Source: Candidatus Gastranaerophilales bacterium
Lineage (GTDB): Bacteria; Cyanobacteriota; Vampirovibrionia; Gastranaerophilales; Gastranaerophilaceae
Length of the DNA: 64,000 nt
Reading direction: 5' to 3'
Assembly: GCA_024695865.1 (NCBI GenBank)
Contig: JAILHI010000027.1
Span: forward strand, 62,001 to 126,000
A program made the translations under genes and the position numbers. This document shows positions 34,666 to 44,500 of the stretch, in pieces. How positions within the stretch are numbered: position 1 is the first letter of the stretch; each line of letters starts with the position of its first letter. A model generated the notes under the pieces. It searched no databases and had not been told where the DNA came from. It saw only the letters and a program-made list of their open reading frames with translations.

Positions 34666-35061
34666 TTAATGACAGCAGGATTGAGGAGTGCCGATTAAAA
34701 TTTGTTCTTTTTTGTCGTTCGGTTCAGTCCAGATCTGTGTCGAAGAAAACGCCGCATGATTACATTCGACAACTTCTTTTTTGTGGACGGCAAAGTTAAT
34801 GTCCACAAAATTAATCTTTTCAAGTTCTTCAACAAACGTATGCGTACTTCCGCAATTAGGACAATATTTTTCCATTGCTTTTACGTTGTCATTAAAATCA
34901 AGTATTGCGACTCTTTTAATACCGCAGCAGGAACAGCGGACTATATACCATTTTACGACCACGTATTTTCCGCAATCGGGACAATATGCTCCCTTGTTGC
35001 TGATTTTAACCCTCTTGTGCTGACAGCCTCTGAAAGATTTTAAAAATTCCGAAATACTCAT
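34666..35061 (-). CDS. Cysteine-rich zinc-ribbon protein of unknown function (131 aa)
   Basis: Four Cys/His pairs are visible: C13/H15-type CQHK, CPDCGK, CSCCGIK and CPNCGS, plus CNHAAF and a terminal CCH. This suggests two zinc ribbons, one of them resembling rubredoxin/nucleic-acid-binding knuckles. No known family is recognised. It is transcribed from a promoter whose -10 ends 7 nt before the ATG and has no Shine-Dalgarno (leaderless prediction). It is divergent from the MIF-like gene. Confidence 0.75.
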   Translation of the reverse strand: MSISEFLKSFRGCQHKRVKISNKGAYCPDCGKYVVVKWYIVRCSCCGIKRVAILDFNDNVKAMEKYCPNCGSTHTFVEELEKINFVDINFAVHKKEVVECNHAAFSSTQIWTEPNDKKEQILIGTPQSCCH

Positions 35062-35068
35062 ACTCTTT

Positions 35069-35096
35069 TTTATAAGAAAATTTTTTAATAAGTCAA
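35069..35096 (-). promoter_or_regulatory. Predicted leaderless promoter of the zinc-ribbon gene
   Basis: Minus strand TTGACT (35091-35096), 16 nt, TATAAA (35069-35074), then 7 nt to the ATG at 35061. It has the best -35 of the leaderless set. Confidence 0.65.
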
Positions 35097-35134
35097 AAGT
35101 TTATGTTATTATGTTCAAAAAAAAGGAGATAAAA

Positions 35135-35479
35135 ATGCCGTTTATACAAGTAAAATTGTCCGTAAATATGACGGAAGAACAAAAAAATGATTTGAACAAT
35201 AACTTTCTGAACATAATTTCAAACAACACAGGTAAGCCCAAAGCGTTTATTATGACTAATATTGAAGATAATCAGACTATTTATATGTCAAATGAAAAAA
35301 TTGACAAGAGTGCCTATATTTCAGTAAGCCTTTTGGGAAATATTTCAAAACAAACCTGTTCCGTAATCACAAAAGAAATATGCGACTTATTGAAGAAAAA
35401 CTTTGATATTGACGGCAGATTTGTATATGTTTCATATCACCCCGTTGAATTGTGGGGCTGGAACGGTCAAATGTTTTAA
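35135..35479 (+). CDS. MIF-like tautomerase (macrophage migration inhibitory factor family)
   Basis: 114 aa. The start at 35135 (not the ATG at 35111) is chosen because AAGGAG lies just before it and because it exposes Pro2 (MPFIQVKLS), the catalytic base of the tautomerase superfamily. Lys in NTGKPKAFIM matches MIF Lys32, and the C-terminus FVYVSYHPVELWGWNGQMF matches the RVYINYYD...VGWNNSTF end of animal and cyanobacterial MIF. Length also matches MIF (about 115) rather than the 60-residue 4-OT class. Physiological substrate unknown. Confidence 0.88.
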   Translation: MPFIQVKLSVNMTEEQKNDLNNNFLNIISNNTGKPKAFIMTNIEDNQTIYMSNEKIDKSAYISVSLLGNISKQTCSVITKEICDLLKKNFDIDGRFVYVSYHPVELWGWNGQMF

Positions 35480-35511
35480 GTTGTAAAAGCATGATTTTGC
35501 TATGTTTTGTA

Positions 35512-35517
35512 TATAAT
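35512..35517 (+). promoter_or_regulatory. Possible leaderless -10 element of the MFS gene
   Basis: TATAAT ends 7 nt before the ATG at 35525. No Shine-Dalgarno and no good -35 were found, so this is weaker than the other cases. Confidence 0.4.
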
Positions 35518-35524
35518 AATTATT

Positions 35525-36583
35525 ATGATAAACATTGCAGAAAAATTCAGAAACATAAATCGACATAAAGCAGGAATAGTCGGAATATACGGTGCTGTTC
35601 ATGCTCTTGTCGATTTTTGTTGTGCGGCAGTTGTGTATTCCTATGTTGGAAAAATTGAAACACTTACCTTATTACAGGCCGTTGTAATATACAATGTTTT
35701 AGCCTTCGGATTACAATCTGTTTTTGGTTTTGCGGTCGATAAAATTAAAAAGCCTCAAAATTTTTCAATAGTCGGCTGTATGTTAATTATAACTGCATTT
35801 TTCACAATGAAAAACATTATGCTGACGGTTATCTTAACGGGTTTGGGGAATGCTCTTTTCCATACGGGCGGCGGATATATCTCGTTAAATATGGGTAACG
35901 GCAGGGCAAAATTACCCGGGGTTTTTGTTGCACCCGGGGCAATCGGACTCTTTTTGGGTGCCTTTTGGAGTAAAGTTTGTTCTCAAAATTACTTATTAAT
36001 AATACTTCTGTTAGTGTCGGTTGCTTTGATGACCTTTTTTGAACCCAAAGAGGAAGAACAAAAATGCTTGGCTGTAAAATCGGATTTTCCGATTTATATG
36101 TTAATTTTTATCTGTATTTTAATTTCAATCTGCGTCCGCTCTTTTGTCGGATTAAGTTATGATTTTGTTGCCAAAGGAAATTTTAATTTGATGCTGGTAA
36201 TGGTTTTTGCGGTTGCGTTGGGAAAAGCGGCGGGTGGTTTTATCTCGGACAAATTCGGAATGTATAACACCGCAGTTATCGGCTTGCTGCTTTCAATTCC
36301 GCTTTTGAAATACGGTGAGATTTTGCCTTTTTTGGCAATTTTGGGAATGTTTTGCTTTAACCTTACAATGCCCATAACGGTTACGGCTCTTGCCAATATG
36401 ATGCCGAAATACAAAGGCCTTGCCTTCGGGCTTACAACTCTAATGCTTTTGATTGGATTTTTGCCCGTAATAGCGGATTATAAAATACCTCAAAGCATGA
36501 TGTTCTTTGAGGTAATTATGGTATCTGTTATAGTAACCGCAATCGGTTTAAAATTGTACGAAAGATTATTTAACCGTCCTTAA
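35525..36583 (+). CDS. Major-facilitator-type membrane transporter (352 aa)
   Basis: About ten to eleven hydrophobic helices with MFS-like loops ([16 protein letters not shown] between helices 2 and 3; [14 protein letters not shown] in the second half). It is slightly shorter than typical 12-helix members. A TTG at 35507 in frame is an alternative start; the ATG is preferred. It follows the MIF-like gene by 45 bp and its 3' end overlaps that of rfbA on the other strand by 18 bp. Substrate unknown. Confidence 0.78.
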   Translation: MINIAEKFRNINRHKAGIVGIYGAVHALVDFCCAAVVYSYVGKIETLTLLQAVVIYNVLAFGLQSVFGFAVDKIKKPQNFSIVGCMLIITAFFTMKNIMLTVILTGLGNALFHTGGGYISLNMGNGRAKLPGVFVAPGAIGLFLGAFWSKVCSQNYLLIILLLVSVALMTFFEPKEEEQKCLAVKSDFPIYMLIFICILISICVRSFVGLSYDFVAKGNFNLMLVMVFAVALGKAAGGFISDKFGMYNTAVIGLLLSIPLLKYGEILPFLAILGMFCFNLTMPITVTALANMMPKYKGLAFGLTTLMLLIGFLPVIADYKIPQSMMFFEVIMVSVIVTAIGLKLYERLFNRP

Positions 36584-37435
36584 ATATTTATAATAGTCAT
36601 TTTTAGGATACTTATCGGCTTTTGCAATCAAATCTTCTTTCGTCAAAAATTTCATCTTGTAGGCAACTTCTTCAAGACAAGCGATTTTTATGCCCTGATT
36701 TTCTTCAATAGCCTGAACGTACTGACCTGCCTGAAAGAGTGACTTGTGCGTACCGGTATCGAGCCAAGCAAAGCCTCTGCCGAGTTTTTCAACGGAGAGA
36801 GTACCTTTTTCAAGATAAACTCTGTTAAGGTCTGTAATTTCAAGTTCGCCTCTCGGTGACGGTTTCAGATTTTTAGCGTATTCAACAACGTTGTTATCGT
36901 AGAAATATAAGCCTGTGACAGCGTAGTCCGATTTCGGATTTTGCGGTTTTTCTTCAAGCGAAATAGCCTTTCCGCTCTCGCCAAACTCAACAACACCAAA
37001 TCTTTCGGGGTCTTTTACGGGATAGCCGAAAACTGTTGCGCCGCCCTTTTCCTCGGTGCGTTTAACTGTTTTTTGAAGTGTTCCCGAAAAACCTACGCCG
37101 TAAAAGATGTTGTCGCCAAGAATCAGAGATGCACAATCGTTTCCGATAAATTCCTCGCCGAGAATGAACGCCTGAGCAAGTCCGTCAGGTGACGGCTGTT
37201 CCTTATAACTTAATTTAATACCAAAATCAGAGCCGTCTTTGAGCAAATTTTTAAAATTCGGCAAGTCCTGCGGTGTCGAGATAATCAAAATATCTCTGAT
37301 GCCCGCTAAAAGTAAAGTTGACAGTGGATAATAAATCATCGGCTTGTCGTATATCGGCAAAAGTTGTTTTGATACCGTCATTGTAGAAGGATAAAGTCTT
37401 GTGCCTGCGCCGCCTGCGAGAATTATACCTTTCAT
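36566..37435 (-). CDS. rfbA: Glucose-1-phosphate thymidylyltransferase
   Basis: First step of dTDP-L-rhamnose synthesis. It is 289 aa: [20 protein letters not shown], the catalytic-site [34 protein letters not shown] and the regulatory-site [20 protein letters not shown] are all canonical. The start overlaps the rfbD stop by one base. Confidence 0.98.
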   Translation of the reverse strand: MKGIILAGGAGTRLYPSTMTVSKQLLPIYDKPMIYYPLSTLLLAGIRDILIISTPQDLPNFKNLLKDGSDFGIKLSYKEQPSPDGLAQAFILGEEFIGNDCASLILGDNIFYGVGFSGTLQKTVKRTEEKGGATVFGYPVKDPERFGVVEFGESGKAISLEEKPQNPKSDYAVTGLYFYDNNVVEYAKNLKPSPRGELEITDLNRVYLEKGTLSVEKLGRGFAWLDTGTHKSLFQAGQYVQAIEENQGIKIACLEEVAYKMKFLTKEDLIAKADKYPKNDYYKYLRTVK

Positions 37436-38262
37436 TATTCACCTCTCAATTTCATATAATCTTTTAATGCTGCTTTCCAAGTTCTGCAAATGTTATCATT
37501 ATACATTACGCTGTATTGCGGACGTTTTGCGGGTGACGGAAACTCGTCACTTTTACAGGGTAAAAGATTAACTTTTAATCCCGCAAGTTCAAAAATTTCT
37601 TTGGCAAAACCGTACCATGAAGTTTTTCCGCTTCCGCAAATGTGATAGATACCAAACGGGGCTTCTTCCGTCAATAAAGTGGTAATTCCGTCTGCAAGTT
37701 CCTGTGTCCATGTCGGACAGCCTATCTGGTCGTCAACGACTTTTAATTCGGGTTTGTCCGCAAGAGAAATCATTGTTTCAACAAAGTTTTTGCCGTGTAA
37801 ACCGTACAGCCAACTTGTTCTTGTGATATAAAATTTTGTACAGTGTCTCTGAACGGCTTCTTCACCTTTAAGTTTGGTCAAACCGTACGCATTGAGCGGA
37901 TTAGGTTTATCATAAGGCAGATATGCCTCTTTTTTCGTTCCGTCGAAAACGTAATCTGTTGATATATAAACAATCGGTATATCAAGTTTTGCACAGGTTT
38001 TAGCAAGATTTTCCGTTCCGCCCTCATTAATTTTCATAGCGGTTTCGGTATCTTCTTCTGCCTTGTTAACGTTTGTGTATGCCGCACAATGTACGACAGC
38101 ATCGGGTTTCTCGGCGGTTAAAACTTTTTCAACCTGCTCGGGATTTGTAATATCCAGATTGTGAAGATCGGTTTCAAAAACTTCAAAGCCTGCATCTTCT
38201 AACGTAGGACACAAATCATGTCCTAACATACCTTTTGCACCCGTAACTAATATTTTTTTCAT
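37435..38262 (-). CDS. rfbD: dTDP-4-dehydrorhamnose reductase
   Basis: Last step of dTDP-L-rhamnose synthesis. It is 275 aa SDR protein: [35 protein letters not shown], catalytic YGLTKLKGE. It is located between rfbC (9 bp) and rfbA (1-bp overlap). The dehydratase rfbB is not in the window. Confidence 0.97.
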   Translation of the reverse strand: MKKILVTGAKGMLGHDLCPTLEDAGFEVFETDLHNLDITNPEQVEKVLTAEKPDAVVHCAAYTNVNKAEEDTETAMKINEGGTENLAKTCAKLDIPIVYISTDYVFDGTKKEAYLPYDKPNPLNAYGLTKLKGEEAVQRHCTKFYITRTSWLYGLHGKNFVETMISLADKPELKVVDDQIGCPTWTQELADGITTLLTEEAPFGIYHICGSGKTSWYGFAKEIFELAGLKVNLLPCKSDEFPSPAKRPQYSVMYNDNICRTWKAALKDYMKLRGE

Positions 38263-38271
38263 AAAAAATCC

Positions 38272-38823
38272 TTATAATAAATCTTTGACATCTTTTAAAA
38301 ACGGTTGTTTTGTATCCTTTTCGCTCAATCTGGGTTCAAAATCAATTCCCCAGTTTACGTTAATTTCAGGGTCGTTCCAGCGAATACCTCTGTCGTGTTT
38401 GGGTGAATATTCGTTTGAAACTTTGTATAAAAATTCCGCTTCATCACTCAAAACAACAAAACCGTGAGCAAAACCTTCGGGAAGATATAACATTTGTTTG
38501 TTTTCTTCACTCAACTCTTTGCTGACCCATTTTCCAAAGGTTTTAGAACCTTTTCTGATATCAACGGCAACATCAAGAATTTTGCCTTTTACGCATCTTA
38601 CAATTTTTGCCTGAGCCTTCGGATTTGCCTGATAATGAAGTCCTCTTAACACACCCTTTGTTGATTTTGAGTGATTATCCTGTCTGAAATCGTCTTTTAT
38701 TCCGTTTGCTTCAAAGACAGATTTTTTGTAGGTTTCGGAAAAAAATCCTCTGTCATCACCAAACACCTGAGGTGTTATTAAAATTACATCTTCAATTTCC
38801 GTTTTTTCAAAAATAAATCCCAC
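38272..38823 (-). CDS. rfbC: dTDP-4-dehydrorhamnose 3,5-epimerase
   Basis: 183 aa cupin: DVILITPQVFGDDRGFFSET, FRQDNHSKSTKGVLRGLHYQ (catalytic His), LYLPEGFAHGFVVLSDEAEF. The start is GTG with GGAG upstream. It is the first gene of the rfbC-rfbD-rfbA operon. Confidence 0.97.
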   Translation of the reverse strand: MGFIFEKTEIEDVILITPQVFGDDRGFFSETYKKSVFEANGIKDDFRQDNHSKSTKGVLRGLHYQANPKAQAKIVRCVKGKILDVAVDIRKGSKTFGKWVSKELSEENKQMLYLPEGFAHGFVVLSDEAEFLYKVSNEYSPKHDRGIRWNDPEINVNWGIDFEPRLSEKDTKQPFLKDVKDLL

Positions 38824-38957
38824 TGTTTAATCTCCGTTTTTTTTAGATTATAACAAAAAACCATGCTTTTGTATAATATATTAAATGTTGTATTTTTTAA
38901 CCTGCGTTTGTTGAAATTATTGAAAATTCGTGCAAGGAAAAAGATTTTGTTTTGCTT

Positions 38958-38963
38958 TATTAT
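38958..38963 (+). promoter_or_regulatory. Possible leaderless -10 element of tspO
   Basis: TATTAT ends 6 nt before the ATG at 38970; no Shine-Dalgarno; no clear -35. Confidence 0.35.
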
Positions 38964-38969
38964 GCGGTT

Positions 38970-39365
38970 ATGTATAATAACACTTTTTATCAAAACCTGA
39001 AAAAGCCCGATATAACACCAAAGCCGATTGTTTTTAAATACGTTTGGATAACTCTGTATCTGATGATGTTTGCAGCACTGTACCTTGTTATCCGAAAACC
39101 CGACAGTGCGTATAAAATATGGGGGCTGATGTTTTTTGCAATTCAGTTTCTGCTGAATATTGTCTGGTCACCCGTGTTTTTTGTTTTACAAAATATGAAA
39201 CTCTCTTATGTTGTTTCAATTCTAATGACAGTATTTACCGCATTAACAATTTTTATTTTTTCAAAAGTATCCGTTTCGTCTGCGCTGCTGCTTGTTCCTT
39301 ATCTGATATGGTCTGCCTTTGCGTGCTTTTTAATAAGGCAATTTATAAAAATTAATTCCGAATAA
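38970..39365 (+). CDS. TspO/MBR family membrane protein
   Basis: 131 aa with five hydrophobic helices. The TspO landmarks are KPDITPKPIVFKYVWITLYL (Pro-rich start, W-x3-Y), AALYLVIRK, and LLNIVWSPVFFVLQN. TspO proteins bind tetrapyrroles and cholesterol-like molecules and occur in cyanobacteria as stress-related tetrapyrrole handlers. A TTG at 38952 is an alternative start. It has no Shine-Dalgarno. Confidence 0.85.
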   Translation: MYNNTFYQNLKKPDITPKPIVFKYVWITLYLMMFAALYLVIRKPDSAYKIWGLMFFAIQFLLNIVWSPVFFVLQNMKLSYVVSILMTVFTALTIFIFSKVSVSSALLLVPYLIWSAFACFLIRQFIKINSE

Positions 39366-39470
39366 AGCACCCTGCTTTTTGTTAAGTATTGTAACGCAAA
39401 AATAACATCAAAAAGTCAATTTTTTTCGGTTGAAATACTTTATATAAGTGTAGAGAAAGAGGATATAAAC

Positions 39471-39545
39471 ATGATTACAGCATTATTGAATTTCGTAAAC
39501 AGAAGACAAAAGAGATTTTCTCCTTTGTATCTTATCAATATGTAG
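39471..39545 (+). CDS. Possible 24-aa basic small protein
   Basis: Reads MITALLNFVNRRQKRFSPLY followed by LINM and a stop. GAGG is positioned 9 nt before the ATG and an AT-rich -10-like TATATAAG lies about 25 bp further up. Six basic residues in 24 and a hydrophobic start could bind a membrane or RNA. It ends 1 bp from the convergent thioesterase gene. Coding status unproven. Confidence 0.4.
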   Translation: MITALLNFVNRRQKRFSPLYLINM

Positions 39546-39546
39546 T

Positions 39547-39960
39547 TTATATCTGTTCTATACAGTTTTGGAAGGCTTTGAAAATATCTTCGGGAAGTTT
39601 TTGAAGTTTTCCGCCAAAGGTGTCAACAGCGACACAGACAAATTCGGCAGTTACAAGAGTAGCTTCCGATTTTTTGTTTTTAATGCACTGTGAAAAGGTT
39701 ACCGTTCTCGGTTTTACATCGGTAATTGTGCTTTCAATGATGATATCCTCAAAGATTTTTGCGGGTGATTTATACCTGACATGCATATCTACTATCGGAA
39801 AAACAATTCCTTTATCCTCCAGTTCGTTAACATTCACGCCTGCCATTTTGCACAAAGAAAATCTGCCCTCTTCAAACCAGCGGAGATAATTTCCGTGCCA
39901 CACAACCTTATAAGAATCGGTATCGCCGTACATTACCTTTGTTTCTCTTATATATTTCAT
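39547..39960 (-). CDS. Acyl-CoA thioesterase (4HBT/YbgC-FadM type)
   Basis: 137 aa single hotdog domain: MKYIRETKVMYGDTDSYKVVW with catalytic Asp in GDTDSYKVVWHGNYLRWFEE. Start at 39960 is chosen for AGGA and the family N-terminus, rather than an upstream ATG at 40005. The family hydrolyses acyl-CoA or 4-hydroxybenzoyl-CoA; substrate unknown. Confidence 0.9.
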   Translation of the reverse strand: MKYIRETKVMYGDTDSYKVVWHGNYLRWFEEGRFSLCKMAGVNVNELEDKGIVFPIVDMHVRYKSPAKIFEDIIIESTITDVKPRTVTFSQCIKNKKSEATLVTAEFVCVAVDTFGGKLQKLPEDIFKAFQNCIEQI

Positions 39961-40034
39961 AAAAAATCCTGTTCTGTATTTCTGCTTATAAAAAATATAG
40001 AACATTTGATATTTTAATACATCATTTTAAAAAA

Positions 40035-40062
40035 GGACTTCGGGTGATTTTGCCCAAAGTCC
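40035..40062 (-). terminator. Terminator downstream of the 269-aa gene
   Basis: GGACTT-C-GGG / CCC-A-AAGTCC stem; the minus strand continues into TTTTTT. It is 30 bp past the stop. Confidence 0.85.
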
Positions 40063-40091
40063 CTTTATATATAATTCGAAAAGGATAATCG

Positions 40092-40901
40092 TTATATCTC
40101 TTCGATTTCTTTTGTCTGTTTCAGTTGTGCAAGAAGTCGTGCATATACATACATCAAATAAGAATATGCGGCAGATGATGACAAAATAGCAACTACTCCT
40201 GCCAGCAATTCTGCTGTTTTTTCCTGCGTAATAAGATTTAAAAAGCCGCATAAAAAACCTAAAATATAAGATACTATGTAAACGAAGGCAATAAGAATGA
40301 TACTTGATACCAAACCTATTCCGACTATTTTTGCATAAGTAATCCAGTAATGTTTTTTATTCTCCTTGATCAATTCATCAGCCTCTTTAAATTTAAAGGC
40401 GCATAACCATGATTTGTTTACGGCATAATTATAAATCAAAGCAGGTAAAGCACGCAGCAGAACGACCAGAAAACATATTCCCAAAATCAGAGAAATAATT
40501 CCCGTAACAGCGGTAGCGGCGCCTGATATAGCATTACCGACCAAAAAAAGAACAACAAATATTAAAAAGACGGAAAAATACAATAAGAAAAATGAAAATG
40601 CAAGTTTGAAACCGTCAACAAAATTATTGATAAAATTGAACCATGGTATGTTAAGATTTTCTTTTTGTATAATATTTTCTCTTAAACAAGATATCATATA
40701 ACCGTAACCTGACAAAGCGAACACAAAAGAAAAAAGTGCTATTATTAAAAATATTCCCGCATTTAGCCCTTTCAATGTGCTGAAATTATACATTTGAGAT
40801 AACAAAGAGCCGATACCCGAAAGTATTAATACAACAAAATACAATGCCGCTTTTTTACAAAAATCAGCATCTTTAAACATATAAGTCAAACTCTCTTTCA
40901 T
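40092..40901 (-). CDS. Multi-pass membrane protein of unknown function (269 aa)
   Basis: Six to seven hydrophobic helices separated by a charged loop at residues 171-188 (FKEADELIKENKKHYW). The overall pattern resembles the DUF4013/glycerophosphodiesterase-associated membrane domain: N-terminal MKESLTYMFKDADFCKK, then alternating long helices. AGGTGG is 10 nt upstream of the ATG. A strong terminator follows. Function unknown. Confidence 0.75.
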   Translation of the reverse strand: MKESLTYMFKDADFCKKAALYFVVLILSGIGSLLSQMYNFSTLKGLNAGIFLIIALFSFVFALSGYGYMISCLRENIIQKENLNIPWFNFINNFVDGFKLAFSFFLLYFSVFLIFVVLFLVGNAISGAATAVTGIISLILGICFLVVLLRALPALIYNYAVNKSWLCAFKFKEADELIKENKKHYWITYAKIVGIGLVSSIILIAFVYIVSYILGFLCGFLNLITQEKTAELLAGVVAILSSSAAYSYLMYVYARLLAQLKQTKEIEEI

Positions 40902-41009
40902 ACTGAAACCACCTGTTCTGATTTAAAAAATAAAATACAAAATTAATTAATATAAAAATGAAACCATTAGTGTTTGTTTTGAAAACTGAATAAAAGTTTT
41001 AATACTCCG

Positions 41010-41474
41010 TTAATTTTTCAAAAATTCCTGACGAGGAGTATTCATTGATTCTACTTTAATTTTTAATTTCCCGTTAGCATCTTCTCCGATTACAAAGTAA
41101 GCCGCATATTTTCCGCCGGGGGAAGGCAATCTTGTTGCCGATACCTTAAAGTCTTTTCCCTGCGGTGTTATTTGGATATTCGAATAATTGTTTTTATAGC
41201 CGAGCATTTTTCCGACTTTTTGACCTTTTGCCGCCTCATCAAGATATGTCTTTAAAGGTACATTAACACTTTGTGTAGTGCCGTCTTTCTTTTCTACAAC
41301 ACGGATAATTTTAGGGGTCGGAATATAATATTTCTGAAACAAATTAGGATCAAAATTATTAGCCGCCTGCACGTAAGAATTAAAAAACGCTTTAACCTGT
41401 TCAGGTGTGGTTTTGGCATTAGCAGGAAAACCTAATATACCAATTAAAAACAAAGAGAAAATAATTTTTTTCAT
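41010..41474 (-). CDS. Small secreted protein of unknown function (154 aa)
   Basis: Sec signal MKKIIFSLFLIGILGFPANA. The mature domain (TTPEQVKAFFNSYVQAANNF ... KYYIPTPKIIRVVEKKDGTT ... KIKVESMNTPRQEFLKN) has an NTF2-like layout of one helix pair and a curved sheet, but I am not sure. AAAGGA precedes the ATG. Confidence 0.7.
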   Translation of the reverse strand: MKKIIFSLFLIGILGFPANAKTTPEQVKAFFNSYVQAANNFDPNLFQKYYIPTPKIIRVVEKKDGTTQSVNVPLKTYLDEAAKGQKVGKMLGYKNNYSNIQITPQGKDFKVSATRLPSPGGKYAAYFVIGEDANGKLKIKVESMNTPRQEFLKN

Positions 41475-41503
41475 TTTTTAATCCTTTCATATAGATATAA
41501 TAA

Positions 41504-41527
41504 GGGCGGCTTTGATTTTTGCCGCCC
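41504..41527 (-). terminator. Terminator of the rpoB-rpoC1-rpoC2 operon
   Basis: GGGCGGC, a 10-nt loop and GCCGCCC; the minus strand then reads TTATTATAT. It lies 9 bp past the rpoC2 stop. Confidence 0.85.
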
Positions 41528-41535
41528 CAATTAGT

Positions 41536-44500
41536 CTATTCTTCGATTGAAAAATCGGGTGCACCGAACATACCTTCAATTTCTTCCAAAATAGCGGAAG
41601 GTTTGCGGGCATTGTTCTTTTGTGCTGCTCTCTTTTGTGCTTCCATATCTTTTTCTTCGGAAGCGTGTGTGAGGTGATAGAAACCTGTACCTGCCGGAAT
41701 TAAACGACCGATAATAACGTTTTCTTTCAAACCTCTGAGCATATCCTTCTTACCGTCAACGGCAACTTCCGTAAGGATTCTTGTTGTTTCCTGGAAGGAC
41801 GCTGCGGAAATGAAGCTTTCGGTATTCAAAGATGCCTTTGTAATACCTAATAAAACCGATTCAAATACAGCGGGTTGTCCGCCTGCTTCTTCAACGGCTT
41901 TATTTTCAGCTTCGATTTCTTTAAGTTCAAGAAATTCACCCGGAAGAAGTTTCGTATCGCCTGACTCAAGAATTTTTACCTTCTTGGTCATTTGTCTTAC
42001 GATAACTTCTACGTGTTTATCCGCAATTTCAACGCCTTGCGAACGGTAAACTCTTTGAACTTCGTCAACAAGATATTGTTGAGCAGCTTCGATACCATTC
42101 AGTCTGATGATATCGTGCGGGTTCATAGGCCCGCTTGTTAATGCCTGACCGACATTGATTTTTTGTCCGTTGTTTACAACGATTGTTGCATCAATCGGAT
42201 ATTTAATCTCATGTCTGCCTGTTTCATTAACAATAAACAGGGTGGGGACTTCGTCCTGCATTTCAATTTCTGCAACACCTTCAAATTCTGCCACGATAGC
42301 CGAATCTTTCGGTTTTCTTGCTTCCAAAAGTTCTTCTACCCTCGGCAAACCTTGAACGATATCGCCTGTTTTTTGTCTTTCAAATACCAATGTTGCAAGC
42401 ATATCGCCTCTGAGTACCAGAGAGCCGCTTGTGATTTGCAACATAGTACCGGGACTGATTAAGTAAGGACGTCCTTTTCTGATTGTTACGCCGTCTTTTG
42501 AAACACCGACAACCAAACCGGATTCATCGGTTACTTCGCCTTTTTCTCCGATTACCGTATCCATTTTTACAAACTGGTCTTTTTTAACCGTTGCTTTGGA
42601 AACGGGAATTGTTGTTTCGTAATTATCCGAAACAAGTAATAAACGTCTTACTTCTTCCTCGTCCGTGTTCAGACAAACAACACCGTCGTTGATTGCAAGA
42701 ACTCTCGTTTTTGCAACAGGTGTTTTTGCATCAATAACTTGACCGTTTTCAACCAAAAGTTCCGTCTGCATTGACTGCATTGTTTTTGCCTGACCTTCAA
42801 CTTCACGTCGGATAATTAAAGTTTCAAGAACAACGATTTTTAAATTATTGTCCTTGTCAAGTTCAACCATGCCCTTCAAGTGTCCAAGATAGCCCTGCAT
42901 TTCCAGAACTAAACTTGTTCTTGTAAGAGTCGCACCGTCAAAGTTTCGAACTCTTTGTCCGTCCTTATACTGTAACTGCGTAACAGGTACAATATCAATC
43001 GAATCATCAGTAGAGTCAAATTTAATTGATACTTCTTTAGGATTGATTTCAAATTTTTGAACAGGACGAACCAAAATCTTAACAGGTCTGTTTGACATTG
43101 TTTCTTCGTCAAGTGCGGGGACATCAACTTCTTCAGCGTCGTCCAAATCGATATTGTCATTATCGATATCCATAATGGTTACGATAGACAATTCTTTTGC
43201 CTTGATTTTCGGAGCAATTACCGTACCTGCTTCAACAAGTTCATTTTCGTCAACTTTCAAATCGTTGATGCTGGATAATTCGTACATTTCACCGGGGGTA
43301 ATCACTACTTCGTGTATGCAGTCGTTGAATTCCTTGATTTCAACAATACCGTCGATGTTTGTATAAAGGTCTTTGACAACCTCTGTACCTGCTGTTACGT
43401 AGGTACCTGTTTCAACCATCTTTAATGAAGAATCTTTTCCCGGAAGCTGGTGAATTTCGTCAGGAATGAAGATAACTTCACCCGGTTTTGTGATAATCTG
43501 TTCTTCGTCAACTTCAATACCGTTGTATCTGATTTCGCCGCTTGATGAAACAGTATGTTCATTATCAATGAGTTCAGCGATAACCATACCGTTTTCAACA
43601 ACCGTGTCTATCGGCGTTTTAACGATATATTTTTCGCCTGTTTCTTCAACAGTCCAGATTTGTTCTTTTTTAGTTGATTCGAATGTTGCATTTGCAGGGA
43701 TAATTGATGCGATTACAATCGTCAATTCTTTACCTGAAACGATTTTTTTGATTTTTCTGCCGTCAAATTTTACATCTTCAACAACTAATGAATCGTTTAC
43801 ACGAACTTCACCGCCGTGTTCAGATATAATATTTATTTCAGCAAGTTTTTCACCCGTTTTGATTTTTTGTTTATCTTCAACGAGAATTTTTGAACCGCCC
43901 GGAAGGTTGTAAACGTCGCCGCCTAAAACCCAGATAATACCGTTTTTGTTTGCAGTTCTTGAGATGTTACCCTGTCTGTCTTTCTTTTCATCTGCAACGA
44001 AATCTTCAAATCTGACTTCGCCCGATAAATCCGAGGTAATATCTTTTGTTGCTTTTTCGGTTAAAGTATTACTGTCTGTAACACTTTGAGGTGCGTATTC
44101 AGCCAATAACTGACCTTTTTTAACCTTATCACCTTTTGCAACCAATAATTTAGCGTGTCCCGGAATGTGATATTTGTAAGTTCTTTTTTCTGTTTTTAAT
44201 TCGATATCACTTTCCGTAATTGTAACGATAACTTCATCACCGTGTCTGGTTCTTTCGTTTTTCGTTTTAATATTTGAGATAATTTCACCGTCGTCACTTG
44301 CAAGAACCTGTTTCATAGCACCTTTAACGGCAACAGCGCCGCCTGTGTGGAAGGTTCTCATTGTAAGTTGTGTACCGGGTTCACCGATTGACTGAGCGGC
44401 GATAATACCGATTGCTTCTCCGACATCTACCGTCTTTTGAGTTGTCATTGCCCAGCCGTAACACTTTTGGCAGATACCGTATTCAAGTTCACAAGTCAGA

